Source: Taiwanofungus camphoratus (lineage: Eukaryota > Basidiomycota > Agaricomycetes > Polyporales > Taiwanofungaceae). Taken from it: 64,000 nucleotides of DNA. The notes under the pieces are model-generated. The model was not told the origin of the DNA. It made no database searches and worked only from the letters and a program-made list of their open reading frames with translations. The DNA lies in contig CP021222.1 in NCBI GenBank assembly GCA_003999685.1, positions 806,001 through 870,000 on the forward strand, read 5' to 3'. The position numbers and the translations under genes were made by a program. This document shows positions 9,833 to 18,970 of this stretch, one piece after another (the stretch's first letter is position 1; each line of letters begins with the position of its first letter).

Positions 9833-11514
9833 GGTAATGATGCCTATTTGATGCGCTGTGTGCCTCGGGAAAAAGTGTGGGTACAGCGTGGCCTGTGTGT
9901 TTCACAAGCTCGTTGCCAGTGTAAAGAATTCAACAAATGTGCTCGACGACGAGGGCAGCAGCGGACAAAGGCGCTGCTCGGCGGTGGCAGCGAGCAAACA
10001 GCAAGGCGGCGCGGCTCTGGCTCTGGGCACGCGCGCCGCTTTCAACGTCCTGCTCCCCATGCTCAGTCTCCCAACTCGCAGCCGATTGCGCGGCCGGGCG
10101 TGTCCCATCATCAGGCTCCAGGTCGTCCTCCCCGATATATCGGCCGTCGCACTCGACCGCATGCATCCGCCTTTCCCAATGCAGCCGTCAACCACCGCCG
10201 TGCCCTCCCTGCGCGACTCCTCTACTCTTTTGGTACATACGCGGTCTATTCGAACCTAACCTACTAGTCCTCCGCCGTCACGGCAGATCGCTCGCCCCTT
10301 TATCTCCAACAAAACGCGGGTTGTCCCCCGCCCCACAGTACGATGGCCTCATTCTCCCGCCCTTCACTGCAACTGGCTGCACCCCGAGCATCCTCCATCG
10401 AGTCCCCGCCGCCCTCGGCGTACACCCGCCCGCGTCTCGCAATGCCTCTGCACGCTCCCGCCCCGGTGTCCCGACCGCTCCGGCCTGCGCCGAGCAGAGG
10501 CCGCCTCTGTGCGTAGGTAATGGTGCTGAATAAAGTTTGATGTCCCGGCTCAGGATGCTGCATGCCACCTACGCTATCCCATCTTCTTGTCAATGGCGCA
10601 GCCCTTCGTCCCCCACATCAGGAAAATCCAACTTTTCCTTACAACAACCTACTGCTCCTGTTGACTTGTACAAGACAATCCGCGTTCTCATGATTCCTGG
10701 ATGTTCTTACTTGCCTTGAATAAGACCGTAAGACACATCCAGCATAATAAGGAAGTGGGAAGTTGGAGTTTTTGCTGATGCACCTGTCCCTCACACGGGC
10801 TCACCGGGACCGCCGACACGGTTGTATGACAAGGACCGGTCAGCCCGCCGTGCGCTGGGTGGCGGATTGACCAAATGCATGGGAAGCTAAGCACACCCCC
10901 GAGCACTTGTGCCCACATCTCTGTTTGCGTGGCTCTCGAACTGTAAGGATAGGTGTCGGAGCAAGCGCAGGGGGGATGATTGCTCTCCTGGAGTCCTTGG
11001 GACATACTGCGCCCAGTCCTGCACTGCGCTACCTCAGTCATACCTCAATTCCAAGGCTTGTTCTGCAGTTTCTCAGTCTAATTACCAGCAGTTCAATGCA
11101 TCGTGCACAAGAAGAACAAGTGATGTACACTGAGTGAATGACACGAAGGGTATAACGGGAGCGACGTGGGATCCGGCGATGTGACGGACAGCTATGGCGC
11201 CGTTTGTCACGGGCAATCAGGTAAACCTTGATAAAGGTGAGTTTGCATTTCAAAGCGTATCTTGTCAACACACTGGACCATTCCGTGAACAGCGACAGGA
11301 TACGGCAGACAGGAACTGGACAATTCAAAAGTGGGATCCGTTGTCGACTACTAGAAGCTGCACAGACAGAGATTCCGAAACAATACCGGACCAAAACAAT
11401 GTACACGGCACCGCCTTCGCAATGAGTTGGCTCCAGCTCGTGAGATATGGGACAGACTTTGAACGGAGGCTCGCAAAACACCCAGCTCACGCACCAAAAC
11501 GTCGGCCACGTCTC
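9833..11514. other. Intergenic, 1.7 kb, no convincing gene
   Basis: Contains the promoter side of the cap methyltransferase and GC-rich DNA. A 57-codon frame at 10343-10516 (+), Ser/Pro/Arg-rich and followed by AATAAA near 10529, is the only small candidate. It has no recognisable family and I do not promote it to a gene. From 10540 on I see nothing that can be supported. Confidence 0.4.
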
Positions 11515-11955
11515 AAAATGCGTGATTCCGGAAGACGGTGCACCTTACCAGCGGCCCAGCAGCCACGCCCTCGCTGCCCCGCCTTATGTGCTCCTTCAGC
11601 GTCGTCAAAGCGCCCCTCTTCCGGCCACCATTGCCCTCCGACCCTATATCGTATTCTCCCCGCTCAACATCACCCTCACCCTATCCAATTGCTCGGCCAC
11701 AGCGAGCATATCGGCCGGGCGGCGCCCTGCGTCGTCGTCGAGCTCGGGACCGCTCACAGGGCGCACGGGGCGCTCTCCGCCTCACGGCGTGTAAGACCCA
11801 CAGCGCACCTATGTACGCCGCGCGAGAGGGTCTTGTGCACCCAGGAGCCCTGCGCGCCTGCATGCGTCCTCCTTACGTAATTGTGAGGGACTCGTCCGGG
11901 CCTTCTCATCCTCGCCGTCTCGTCGGCGCACAGCCCGAGACGATCCCGAGCTCGC
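11515..11955 (-). pseudogene. GC-rich decayed copy of the MTWV-GWP family
   Basis: Stretches line up with the functional copies on the minus strand: GAAGACGGTGCACCTTACCAG with the sequence behind the stop codon, CTCCTTCAGCGTCGTCA with the tail, GTGCACCCAGGAGCCCTG with the LLGVQT region, and CTCGTCGGCGCACAGCCCGA with the FGLCIDEK region. No frame is kept across it and the N-terminal part is missing. Its sequence has moved strongly towards G+C, like the neighbouring cap methyltransferase. It ends against the U segment that lies upstream of copy 4. Confidence 0.65.
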
Positions 11956-12176
11956 CGTCAACCGAGCGGCACAGCAGGCTGCGGCCAGGACAGCTGGCCG
12001 TTTGAGGCGTCTGAGGCGTCTGAGGCGTAAGTATCGGGGCCGCAGTCCTTAGTCGTAGCACAGAGACCACCCGCCATGGCGCGATCACGTGTACAGCAGT
12101 ACAACTTTCACACATGTAGGAGCCACGCTTATGTGGACTATCTTTTTGCTCGAGTCCACCGCACCTCCGCGTTAAC
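11956..12176 (+). repeat. Upstream (U) segment of repeat unit 4
   Basis: Matches the U segments upstream of copies 1 and 3, including GCCGTCAACCGAGC, AGGACAGCTGGCC and GTAAGTATCGG, and ends in CACCTCCGCGTTAAC just before the ATG of copy 4. A local triplication of TGAGGCGTC is seen near 12003-12029. Confidence 0.6.
12086..12091 (+). promoter_or_regulatory. Conserved CACGTG (E-box) upstream of copy 4
   Basis: CACGTG in the context GCGCGATCACGTG, 86 bp upstream of the ATG of copy 4, as upstream of copies 1 and 3. Confidence 0.4.
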
Positions 12177-12779
12177 ATGACTTGGGTGTACGGATGGCCT
12201 ATTGAACATGACTGGGCCGTGGAATACTCCAAGAGATGCAACCTTACTGCCTATATGGAGAATCCCTCAAGAAGTCGTCTATATCGTGCCGCGGTACATG
12301 ATATTGCTGTTGAATCCAACATCAGCTGCGTGTTATGTTGTTGGGTTGATGACGAAGTGAAGATTGTCTTCGGGCTGTGCATCGACGAGAAAGCGAGGTC
12401 TCCCGAGAGGGCCAAAATTCGATTCTCTAGACTTCCCCCAAGGGAAGACGCTCTCGTACTCGTAGGACTCTTGGGTGTGCAGACGCAACCCGAATGGTAC
12501 AGATATGATGATGGGTCGTACAATCCGTGGGATGAAGAACATAACAAGTATGTCGAGAGAAATTCCGACTCGGATAGCGAGGATGGATGTTATATAGCGG
12601 ATATTCGCGCTGAAGCTGAGCGACGACGGCTTGCCAAAGAACAGGGCCAGGACGATGGATCCGAGGACAGCTACGAGGTGGAAGAAGATGTTGAGGACCC
12701 TGACGTCCGGTCCGATGACGGCGCTGAAGGAGACGAGAATGAGCAACACGAAAATGATGATGATGATGATGATTGTTGA
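12177..12779 (+). CDS. MTWV-GWP family protein, copy 4 (unknown function)
   Basis: Intronless, 200 residues; the ATG at 12177 is the first codon of the conserved MTWVYGWP. Motifs in order: YMENPSRSRLY, CWVDDEV, VFGLCIDEKA, AKIRFSRLPP, WYRYDDGSYNPWDE, then the acidic tail with DSDSEDGCYIADIRAE and an Asp run ending Asp-Cys. It is the mirror partner of copy 2, and the two share nearly identical downstream sequence on opposite strands. The length difference from copies 1, 3 and 5 is in the acidic tail, where repeated GAT codons allow slippage. No function can be assigned. Confidence 0.75.
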   Translation: MTWVYGWPIEHDWAVEYSKRCNLTAYMENPSRSRLYRAAVHDIAVESNISCVLCCWVDDEVKIVFGLCIDEKARSPERAKIRFSRLPPREDALVLVGLLGVQTQPEWYRYDDGSYNPWDEEHNKYVERNSDSDSEDGCYIADIRAEAERRRLAKEQGQDDGSEDSYEVEEDVEDPDVRSDDGAEGDENEQHENDDDDDDC

Positions 12780-13527
12780 GTTTCTTGTACGCCGCAACGT
12801 CTTCAATCGTCATGTCTCCTGAGATGTGATCTACAGCGTCAAGTGTTGTCTTCCGAGTTGTCGTCGTTTCTATGAAAGAGCCTTTTTTGTGTAGGCACCC
12901 TCGGTCTCTTGCTCATTCCTGTTAGCTGATCGAAGCTTGCATCGCGTAGAGCATATTGTGTATCAGTCTCGTAACGTTTACTTTGCTTGGTGTCAACTCG
13001 TTGATCTGCTCTGCTCCACAATGTTCACAATTTCAGTACCTTTTCCATGACAAAGTCTTCCGCAACATATTTCAGCGCAAGTGTGACAATGGCGTCGCAG
13101 CCATGAAACATCAGACATTTCAGGAATCAGTACAGTATCAGCTTGACTGGGTAATGACTGGATTTATGTGTTCGTAGCAATGCCAGCGACCCTATGAATG
13201 AGACCGTGCCTGCAGGATCGGGATGCATCAGTTGTGAGGTTTTGAATTCATGCCCGAGATGCCTGGCAAGGATTTGTACACGTTCAGGGACTTTGGAGAA
13301 GCTAACGGCTGCTCTCCGGTCGGTATGTGTCAGAGACACGTTGATTGCTTTTTTTAACCGTTGTCTGCTCCTGGAACATCCTATCTTCATATTGTAGATC
13401 GTCCAATGTTCATACCGCACCCCATCATCGCTTTTTTCTGCATACCCCACGGTCCCACCTCCGGGGAGCGGAAGCGTGCCGAAGTGAGTGCAATCTACCC
13501 ACCTCTTTGTGACGTACAGAAACATTA
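12780..13527 (+). repeat. Downstream (X) segment of unit 4, inverted copy of 2620-3365
   Basis: Reads as the reverse complement of 2620-3365 with only scattered differences. Together with copies 2/4 and the W segments it forms an inverted repeat of about 1.6 kb (2376-3960 against 12177-13768). Confidence 0.8.
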
Positions 13528-14346
13528 ATCATAGTTCATTTGCTTTATTGACTTTGGACATGCACCCAATGGGTTACACCCCACATCCTAGGGGCGGCGT
13601 ATAGCGAATGGCTAGGGCCCAGTGGGTTGGGTCGAGGCCTGCCGTTTGACAAATTGATCTATTACTGTACGTTATGTGAGTCGTATGCTATTATCGTCGC
13701 CATGTTTGCGCAATGTGCATCTCTCTGCCAATTGTTGAGGCTTTACGGGCGCGAAAACCCGAATTACATGTACTCGTAAATACTGGAGATTCCTTGCGAG
13801 TACTTTTGATATTTGTATTCGATCGGGTGTGATATCCTAAAAGCAGAAATATTCTAGTAGAACTCAGGATTCAACGAGCGTGTCGGTGTGCGCTTGCAGC
13901 CGCCGAGAAGGTGGCGTTTGAACAGCTCGCCGGCTACGTAAGTACGTGGTTAGGGATAGTACAGTGTTGCAGCTGCACTAAGTGTCGATGAACCTTACGG
14001 TTGGGCAAATTGCGGCATGTAAGTTTAACGAGCTTGTCTTTTCTGCAAACGCAAGTGGACCCGAGATGTATGAGTCAGAGGGAAACACTGAGCGCAGCCA
14101 CTGAATCTATTCGGTGGTGCATGTCTCCGCCGTCAACCGAGCAGCACATCGCGATGTCGGCGTGGGTTCGATATCATGGACTGTGGCGCAGGGTAAGTAT
14201 GGGGTCCGTGGCACACAGTCGTCAGAAGCGTCATACCCGAAGATTGAAATTATTGCGGCACTGAATAACAGGCGGGACGTGACAATGATGGTGCACGCGC
14301 TGAAGGGCGCGATCACGTGCACACCGCAGCACAACGTTTGCGCTCG
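13528..14346 (+). repeat. W, flipped V, and U segments upstream of copy 5
   Basis: 13528-13768 is the reverse complement of about 2376-2620 (W). 13769-14125 matches 2029-2372 in direct orientation, that is, flipped relative to the arm around it. 14126-14346 is again the reverse complement of about 1790-2012 (U). Both breakpoints fall at CATG. No gene is supported. Confidence 0.8.
14314..14319 (+). promoter_or_regulatory. Conserved CACGTG (E-box), separated from copy 5 by insertions
   Basis: The same GCGCGATCACGTGCAC context as upstream of copies 1 and 3. Here it lies 1387 bp from the ATG of copy 5 because two nested TIR elements (14347-15652) have inserted between them. Confidence 0.4.
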
Positions 14347-15652
14347 CAGTGATGTACTATGGTTTTACTAGCTTTGTAAAATGAACAGGCTTTGCAAAAT
14401 AGTCTCCTGAGCACGACAACCCTCACCAAACCTAAAGCAACTTGTTGGATATATGTATCTAGTAATACTCTATTGTACTATCAACTTAAAGTATAAAACC
14501 ATTCACTGTAGCCATCTTACGATACACAAATGCATCGTTGTGAGTCTCAGATAAGGCCATGTATGAACCATGATGAGCAGATCTAGTCCGATCCTGCCCA
14601 TGGTTCTTCCTAAAAATTTCAGTGCATCAGGGCTTCATTCCTTTCATTCAGGCCCTCCACTGAGTGAAATATTAAATTAGCTCTTTTTTGTGTAGAAAGC
14701 AGGACATTGTGCAAGAGTGACAAATGACAGCCACATTGCTCAGAAAGGGAATCACGCTAGATAACCCCGATTCGGCCAGTGGCGGCAGGTGTGTTTGCAA
14801 AGGTTGCCGAAGAAGCCGAGAATTGGCCGTGCGCCGGCATACCGTGACACAGTGTGACAAAATTTTGCAATATGTGTTAGACATTCACTTTTTTTATCGG
14901 CACTACTCTGCCTCCTCCCTATCCTCATTTTTTCAACATGTTAGTAGATAGAATCGTAGTGAGGACCTTCGGCCATGCATTTCTGAAACTCCGAGACCAG
15001 CGCATGATGTTGTTGTGAAGTTATTCAAAAATTCGCTGAAAATTTTTCAAAGCTAGTAAAACCATAGTACGGTCAGTACCCAAGGTCACAGATCACGGTC
15101 TCTGACGACTTTCCACCTGGGGTCATCACCCCGAGGGTAACACCGGGGTCTTGTCCAGAGTGGTGACAGAGGGCACCCTTCCTTATCGGTAGTGAACGCA
15201 GACAGAGGTCACAGAGCAATCATGGCAGACCAAGTTCGTATGATCACCGACACCTTATCGCAAATGGTAGATGACGATTTTGACCTTGATGCTGCATAAG
15301 TTCCGTCAAGCATCTCAATTGAACTCAAATCTCTCTTTGACTTTACCAGGACCACTTGGGTGGAAAGATACGAGAGGGGTGCACACCATATCCTTTATGA
15401 ACTAATCGAATTAGATGTTGACGGCGAGGAGGAAGCAGCATTCAGTAGTATTGATGAGACGGCAGATACAATCCTTAGTACTTGATTGTATTTCTCTCGC
15501 GGCGTACGTTGAATGTTAGCTGCGACGACTTTATTGTCTCAGTAACGGGCCGCAGTCGGGCCGCTCTAAGCCAGGACCGTGGGTAAGGTCACAGTCAGTA
15601 AGGTCAGATCAGCGTCGGCGTCACTGACAAGTCACTGACCCGCACATCACTG
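14347..15652. mobile_element. hAT-like MITE interrupted by a second MITE
   Basis: Ends CAGTGATGT and ACATCACTG. Without the inner insertion, the left end reads CAGTGATGTACGGTCAGT and the right end, inverted, CAGTGATGTGCGGGTCAGT. The right flank CTTGCTCG (15653-15660) and the left flank TTTGCGCTCG fit an 8-bp target duplication with the left copy altered. Copy 1's upstream region near 1770-1800 keeps the uninterrupted site. About 590 bp once the inner element is removed. A 25-codon frame starting MADQVRM (15223) lies inside; I see no function for it. Confidence 0.7.
14358..15066. mobile_element. Inner MITE, 709 bp, inserted in the hAT-like element
   Basis: Perfect 19-bp terminal inverted repeats (TATGGTTTTACTAGCTTTG at the left, its complement at the right), flanked on both sides by GTAC. 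Because GTAC is a palindrome the TIR can also be counted as 23 bp. The outer element needs only one GTAC here, so GTAC, or TA within it, is the likely target duplication. No transposase frame is present; the interior is AT-rich with frames under 76 codons. Confidence 0.75.
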
Positions 15653-15705
15653 CTTGCTCGAGTCTATATCGTTTGAACCGCCACATCTCTGCCTCTTGTG
15701 TGAAC

Positions 15706-16317
15706 ATGACTTGGGTGTACGGATGGCCTATCAACTATGACTGGGCTGTGGAATACGCCAAGAGATGCAATCTTGTCACCTATATGGAGAATCCCTCAAG
15801 AAGTCGTCTATATCATGCTGCAGTAGAATACATTTCCATCAGATCCAACATCGACTGCGTGTTAAGTTGTTGGGTTGGTGATGGTCTGCAGCTTGTCTTC
15901 GGGCTATGCATCGACGAGAAAGCGAGGAATCCCGAGAGGGCCAAAATTCGATTCTCTAGACTCCCCCCAAGGGAAGACGCTCTCGTACTCGTAGGACTCT
16001 TGGGTGTGCAGACGCAACCCGAATGGTACAGATATGATGATGGGTCGTACAATCCGTGGGACGAAGAACGTAACAAGTATGTCGAGAGAGATTCTGACTC
16101 GGATAGCGAGGATGGATGTTATCTAGCGGATGTCCGCGCTGAGGCTGAGCGACGACGGCTTGCCAGAGAACAGGGCCAGGGCGATGAAATCGATGAATGC
16201 GAGGACGGCAACGAGGTAGAAGAAGATGTTGAGGACCCTGACGTCCGGTCCGATGACGGAGCTGAAGGAGACGAAAATGAGCAGCACGGGAACCGTGATG
16301 ATGACCATGACTGTTGA
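15706..16317 (+). CDS. MTWV-GWP family protein, copy 5 (unknown function)
   Basis: Intronless, 203 residues from the conserved ATG at 15706; 11 further codons are open upstream but start with TTG. Motifs: MTWVYGWPINYDWAVEYAKR, CWVGDGL, VFGLCIDEKA, AKIRFSRLPP, WYRYDDGSYNPWDE, then the acidic tail with DSDSEDGCYLADVRAE, ending Asp-Cys. It is the mirror partner of copy 1. Its proximal promoter of about 50 bp is intact, but everything further upstream, including the shared CACGTG box, has been pushed away by 1.3 kb of nested TIR elements, so expression may differ from the other copies. Function unknown. Confidence 0.75.
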   Translation: MTWVYGWPINYDWAVEYAKRCNLVTYMENPSRSRLYHAAVEYISIRSNIDCVLSCWVGDGLQLVFGLCIDEKARNPERAKIRFSRLPPREDALVLVGLLGVQTQPEWYRYDDGSYNPWDEERNKYVERDSDSDSEDGCYLADVRAEAERRRLAREQGQGDEIDECEDGNEVEEDVEDPDVRSDDGAEGDENEQHGNRDDDHDC

Positions 16318-17400
16318 GTTACTGGTACGTTGCAACGTCGTCGATCCTTATGTCTTCTGAGATATGATTTACAGCGTCAAGTGTATTCTTTCGAGTTGTC
16401 GGCCTTTCTATGCAGTGGTTTCTTTGGTGTAGGCACTGTCGGTCTCTTGCGCATTTCTGTTAGCTAATCGAAACTGGCATCATGTAGAACATATTGTGTA
16501 TCAGTCTCATAACGTTTACTGTGGTGTCAACTCGTTGATCTGCTCTGCTCCATAATATTCACAATTCCAGTACCTCTTCCATGACATATTCTTCCGCAGC
16601 TAGTTCAGCGCAAGTTCGACAGTAGTGTCAGTCATAAAACATCAGACATTGAGGAGTTAGTAGAGTATATATTTGACCTGATGATGTCTGAATCCATGTG
16701 TTGGTAGCAATGCGAGCGACCGTATGGGTGAGATTATGCCTGCAGGGTCAGAATAGAGGTTATTCGTTACAATATATATCGGCGTTTTTCTGCATGAAAC
16801 GGTCGTGAGAATTGCATTAAAGGCACTCCCTTACATGGACTCCAAGGCCACTCCAAGACTCCAACAGGCCGAGAAGAGACCAATCAGGATGCTTAAGGAA
16901 GAGCCTATCACCTTGCTCTGTGAGGTATCTTACGTACCACAGCAGCTCCAGCCACCAGTCACATTTTACATGAAGCGGGGCTTGGTTCTACATCATCACT
17001 TTTCGATATATATCGTAGCGAATATGCTCTAATGCACCGATTGTGAGGTTTTGAACTCATGTCCGAGATGCGCGGCAATTCTCTGCACATGTTTAGGGAC
17101 CTTGGGAGAAGTCAACAACTGCTCTCCAGTCGGTATGGGTGCAGCTACGCGTTAATTTTTTTCTGGTCCTCTGCCTGCTTGTAAGGATTATCGGGCCCGG
17201 GGTTCCTACGTTTGCCCTGCGATCTGGAACATCCCATGTGTTCACTGCAGATCTCTCAATGCTCAAACCAAAACACCATCAACGTTCCTTTCTGCATAAG
17301 TACCCCACGGTCTCACCTCCGGGCGGGAGTGTACTGAAATGAATCCACCCACCCGCTTCTTTGTGATGCACGGAGTCATAGTTAATTTACTTCGTTCCGA
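16318..17400 (+). repeat. Downstream (X) segment of unit 5, inverted relative to 400-1126
   Basis: The reverse complement of roughly 400-1126, more diverged than the unit 2/4 pair and interrupted by a 274-bp TIR element (16756-17029). Homology to the array fades near 17400. From 17400 to 18442 I see no gene or repeat that I can support. Confidence 0.7.
16756..17029. mobile_element. 274-bp MITE with TA target duplication (Tc1/mariner-like)
   Basis: Imperfect terminal inverted repeats of 26 bp (22 matching), built round TATTCG, TAC and ATATATATCG, flanked by TA on both sides (16754-16755 and 17030-17031). The corresponding place in unit 1 (near 740-760, opposite strand) is uninterrupted, which confirms an insertion. 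It does not encode a protein. Confidence 0.7.
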
Positions 17401-18442
17401 CACGGTGCTGCCGTGGCCTGTAAGTTCATCTGACGTTGACACAGTCCTGTGTTGTTGAGTCCGAAGAAAGCGGAAATCGTGTTTGTGCCGTGCGTCGATT
17501 GAGTAGCTTACCTGGACAATTATCTGCCATCCGTCGCTAAGGACGTGTTACAGGATGCGTTAACATCTATTCTGTAATTCAACGAGTTCACCCACCAATG
17601 AAATGGAACCCATATCATTACAAGAAAAATCTACCACAGTGAAACAAAGTAAGTGTAATTTTTACCTCTAGCTTCCACGCTCGCATAACTGAGAACATTC
17701 TAGCTTTCCTTTGAGATCGGTCCACGAGACGCTCCGGAACCACGCTAGCCTGTGTTCGGGTGAGGAGATGCTAAAAAACCTAGAGCTCACAGAACGTACT
17801 CGTTATATCAAGATGGCAATGTGAGATGACTTGGATGTAGTGAATGAAGTAGTAGACACATTAAACGATCTGGACGCGTCATGAGACTGCGTGCACTGGG
17901 TAGAAGGTAGGCTATCTTCAAGTTCTAAGTAACTATAATGTTGATTCGTCGAGGACCTGTTTACTTAGGAAATAAAGATGCATCCTGATACAAAGCTGCC
18001 CTTCAAACGGCTGTTAATTCAACGCTTGTATTATAAAAACAATTGGGACTCACCATACGTTATAATAAGGCTAGAAGCTGGTCTGAGTTCCGTGGTTAGA
18101 CCAAGTGCCATTGCTACATTGTTGAGGGTTGCGAGCTTGAAGCGGCCCGCCCGTAAGCTCTATTCACTCCAGAATTAATGAAGGCCGAAAACTGGAATGA
18201 ACATGATCAGAAAGGTCCGATAGAGCATCTGATTCACAATTTACCCAGGGCCAGCGATCATAGCAAACTCTCTCGGCCAGCGATGTGGCATGGAAGGGCT
18301 TGGGCAAGCCACGCAGCTTGAACAACGACTACCTGATATAGCTTGCCATCATCACCTGATCGATCATGTCAACACGGCGGCGGCGAGCCACACGGACACA
18401 TTCACTTACTCTTCCTTTTGATACATTCAAGTTCAGTTCGTC

Positions 18443-18970
18443 ATGACTTGGGTTTTTGGATGGCCTCTATACCACGATTATGCCGTTCAATACGCCAACG
18501 AACGTAATCTTTTGGCGAATTGTGATGATCGTTCAGAAAGTCGTTTGTTCTGTGCGGCAGGCAACGACATCGCAGCGAGATCACGCATCAACGACGCATT
18601 ATGTTGCTGGGTCAATGGCGAGTTGGAAACTGTCTTTGGACTCTGTGTCGACTACAAAGCGAAAACTGCCGAAACTGCCAAGATACGCTTCTCTCGACTA
18701 CCCCCCAAAGAGAACGCCATCCGACTCGTAACACTCTTAGATACTATGGATGATCCAAATTGGTATAGATATGACGACGGGACTTATAATCCATGGGATG
18801 GGGAACTCTATGAACGTCACGACGATTCAGATAGCGAGGAGGGTTGTTATCTGTCAGATATTCTTACCAAACGGAACGACTCTGAAGACGTCGAGGACAA
18901 CGGAGGGGATGTCGGTAGTGACAATAAGGATGTTGCTGGTGAGTTGCATGTTCATGCAATCTTCACTTAG
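18443..18970 (+). CDS. MTWV-GWP family protein, copy 6 (diverged outlier)
   Basis: Intronless, 175 residues, beginning MTWVFGWP. It keeps the family core: CCWVNGEL, VFGLCVDYKA, AKIRFSRLPP, NWYRYDDGTYNPWDGE, and DSDSEEGCYLSDI at the start of the acidic tail. The tail is shorter, and the end has lost the Asp-Cys terminus for HVHAIFT. Neither flank shows the U, V, W or X segments of the other copies, so this copy was not spread with the array and may be closer to the parent locus. Conservation of the core despite overall divergence argues that the protein is under constraint. No function can be assigned. Confidence 0.75.
   Translation: MTWVFGWPLYHDYAVQYANERNLLANCDDRSESRLFCAAGNDIAARSRINDALCCWVNGELETVFGLCVDYKAKTAETAKIRFSRLPPKENAIRLVTLLDTMDDPNWYRYDDGTYNPWDGELYERHDDSDSEEGCYLSDILTKRNDSEDVEDNGGDVGSDNKDVAGELHVHAIFT

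Noticed and set aside
7690-9905. Long frames on both strands across the cap methyltransferase region (up to 433 codons).
   Set aside because: The DNA is very GC-rich, so stop codons are rare in all frames. Only the minus-strand spliced reading has family motifs.
15223-15485. A possible small gene starting MADQVRM inside the hAT-like element.
   Set aside because: The frame stops after 25 codons and the only candidate donor lies behind that stop. It belongs to the mobile element.
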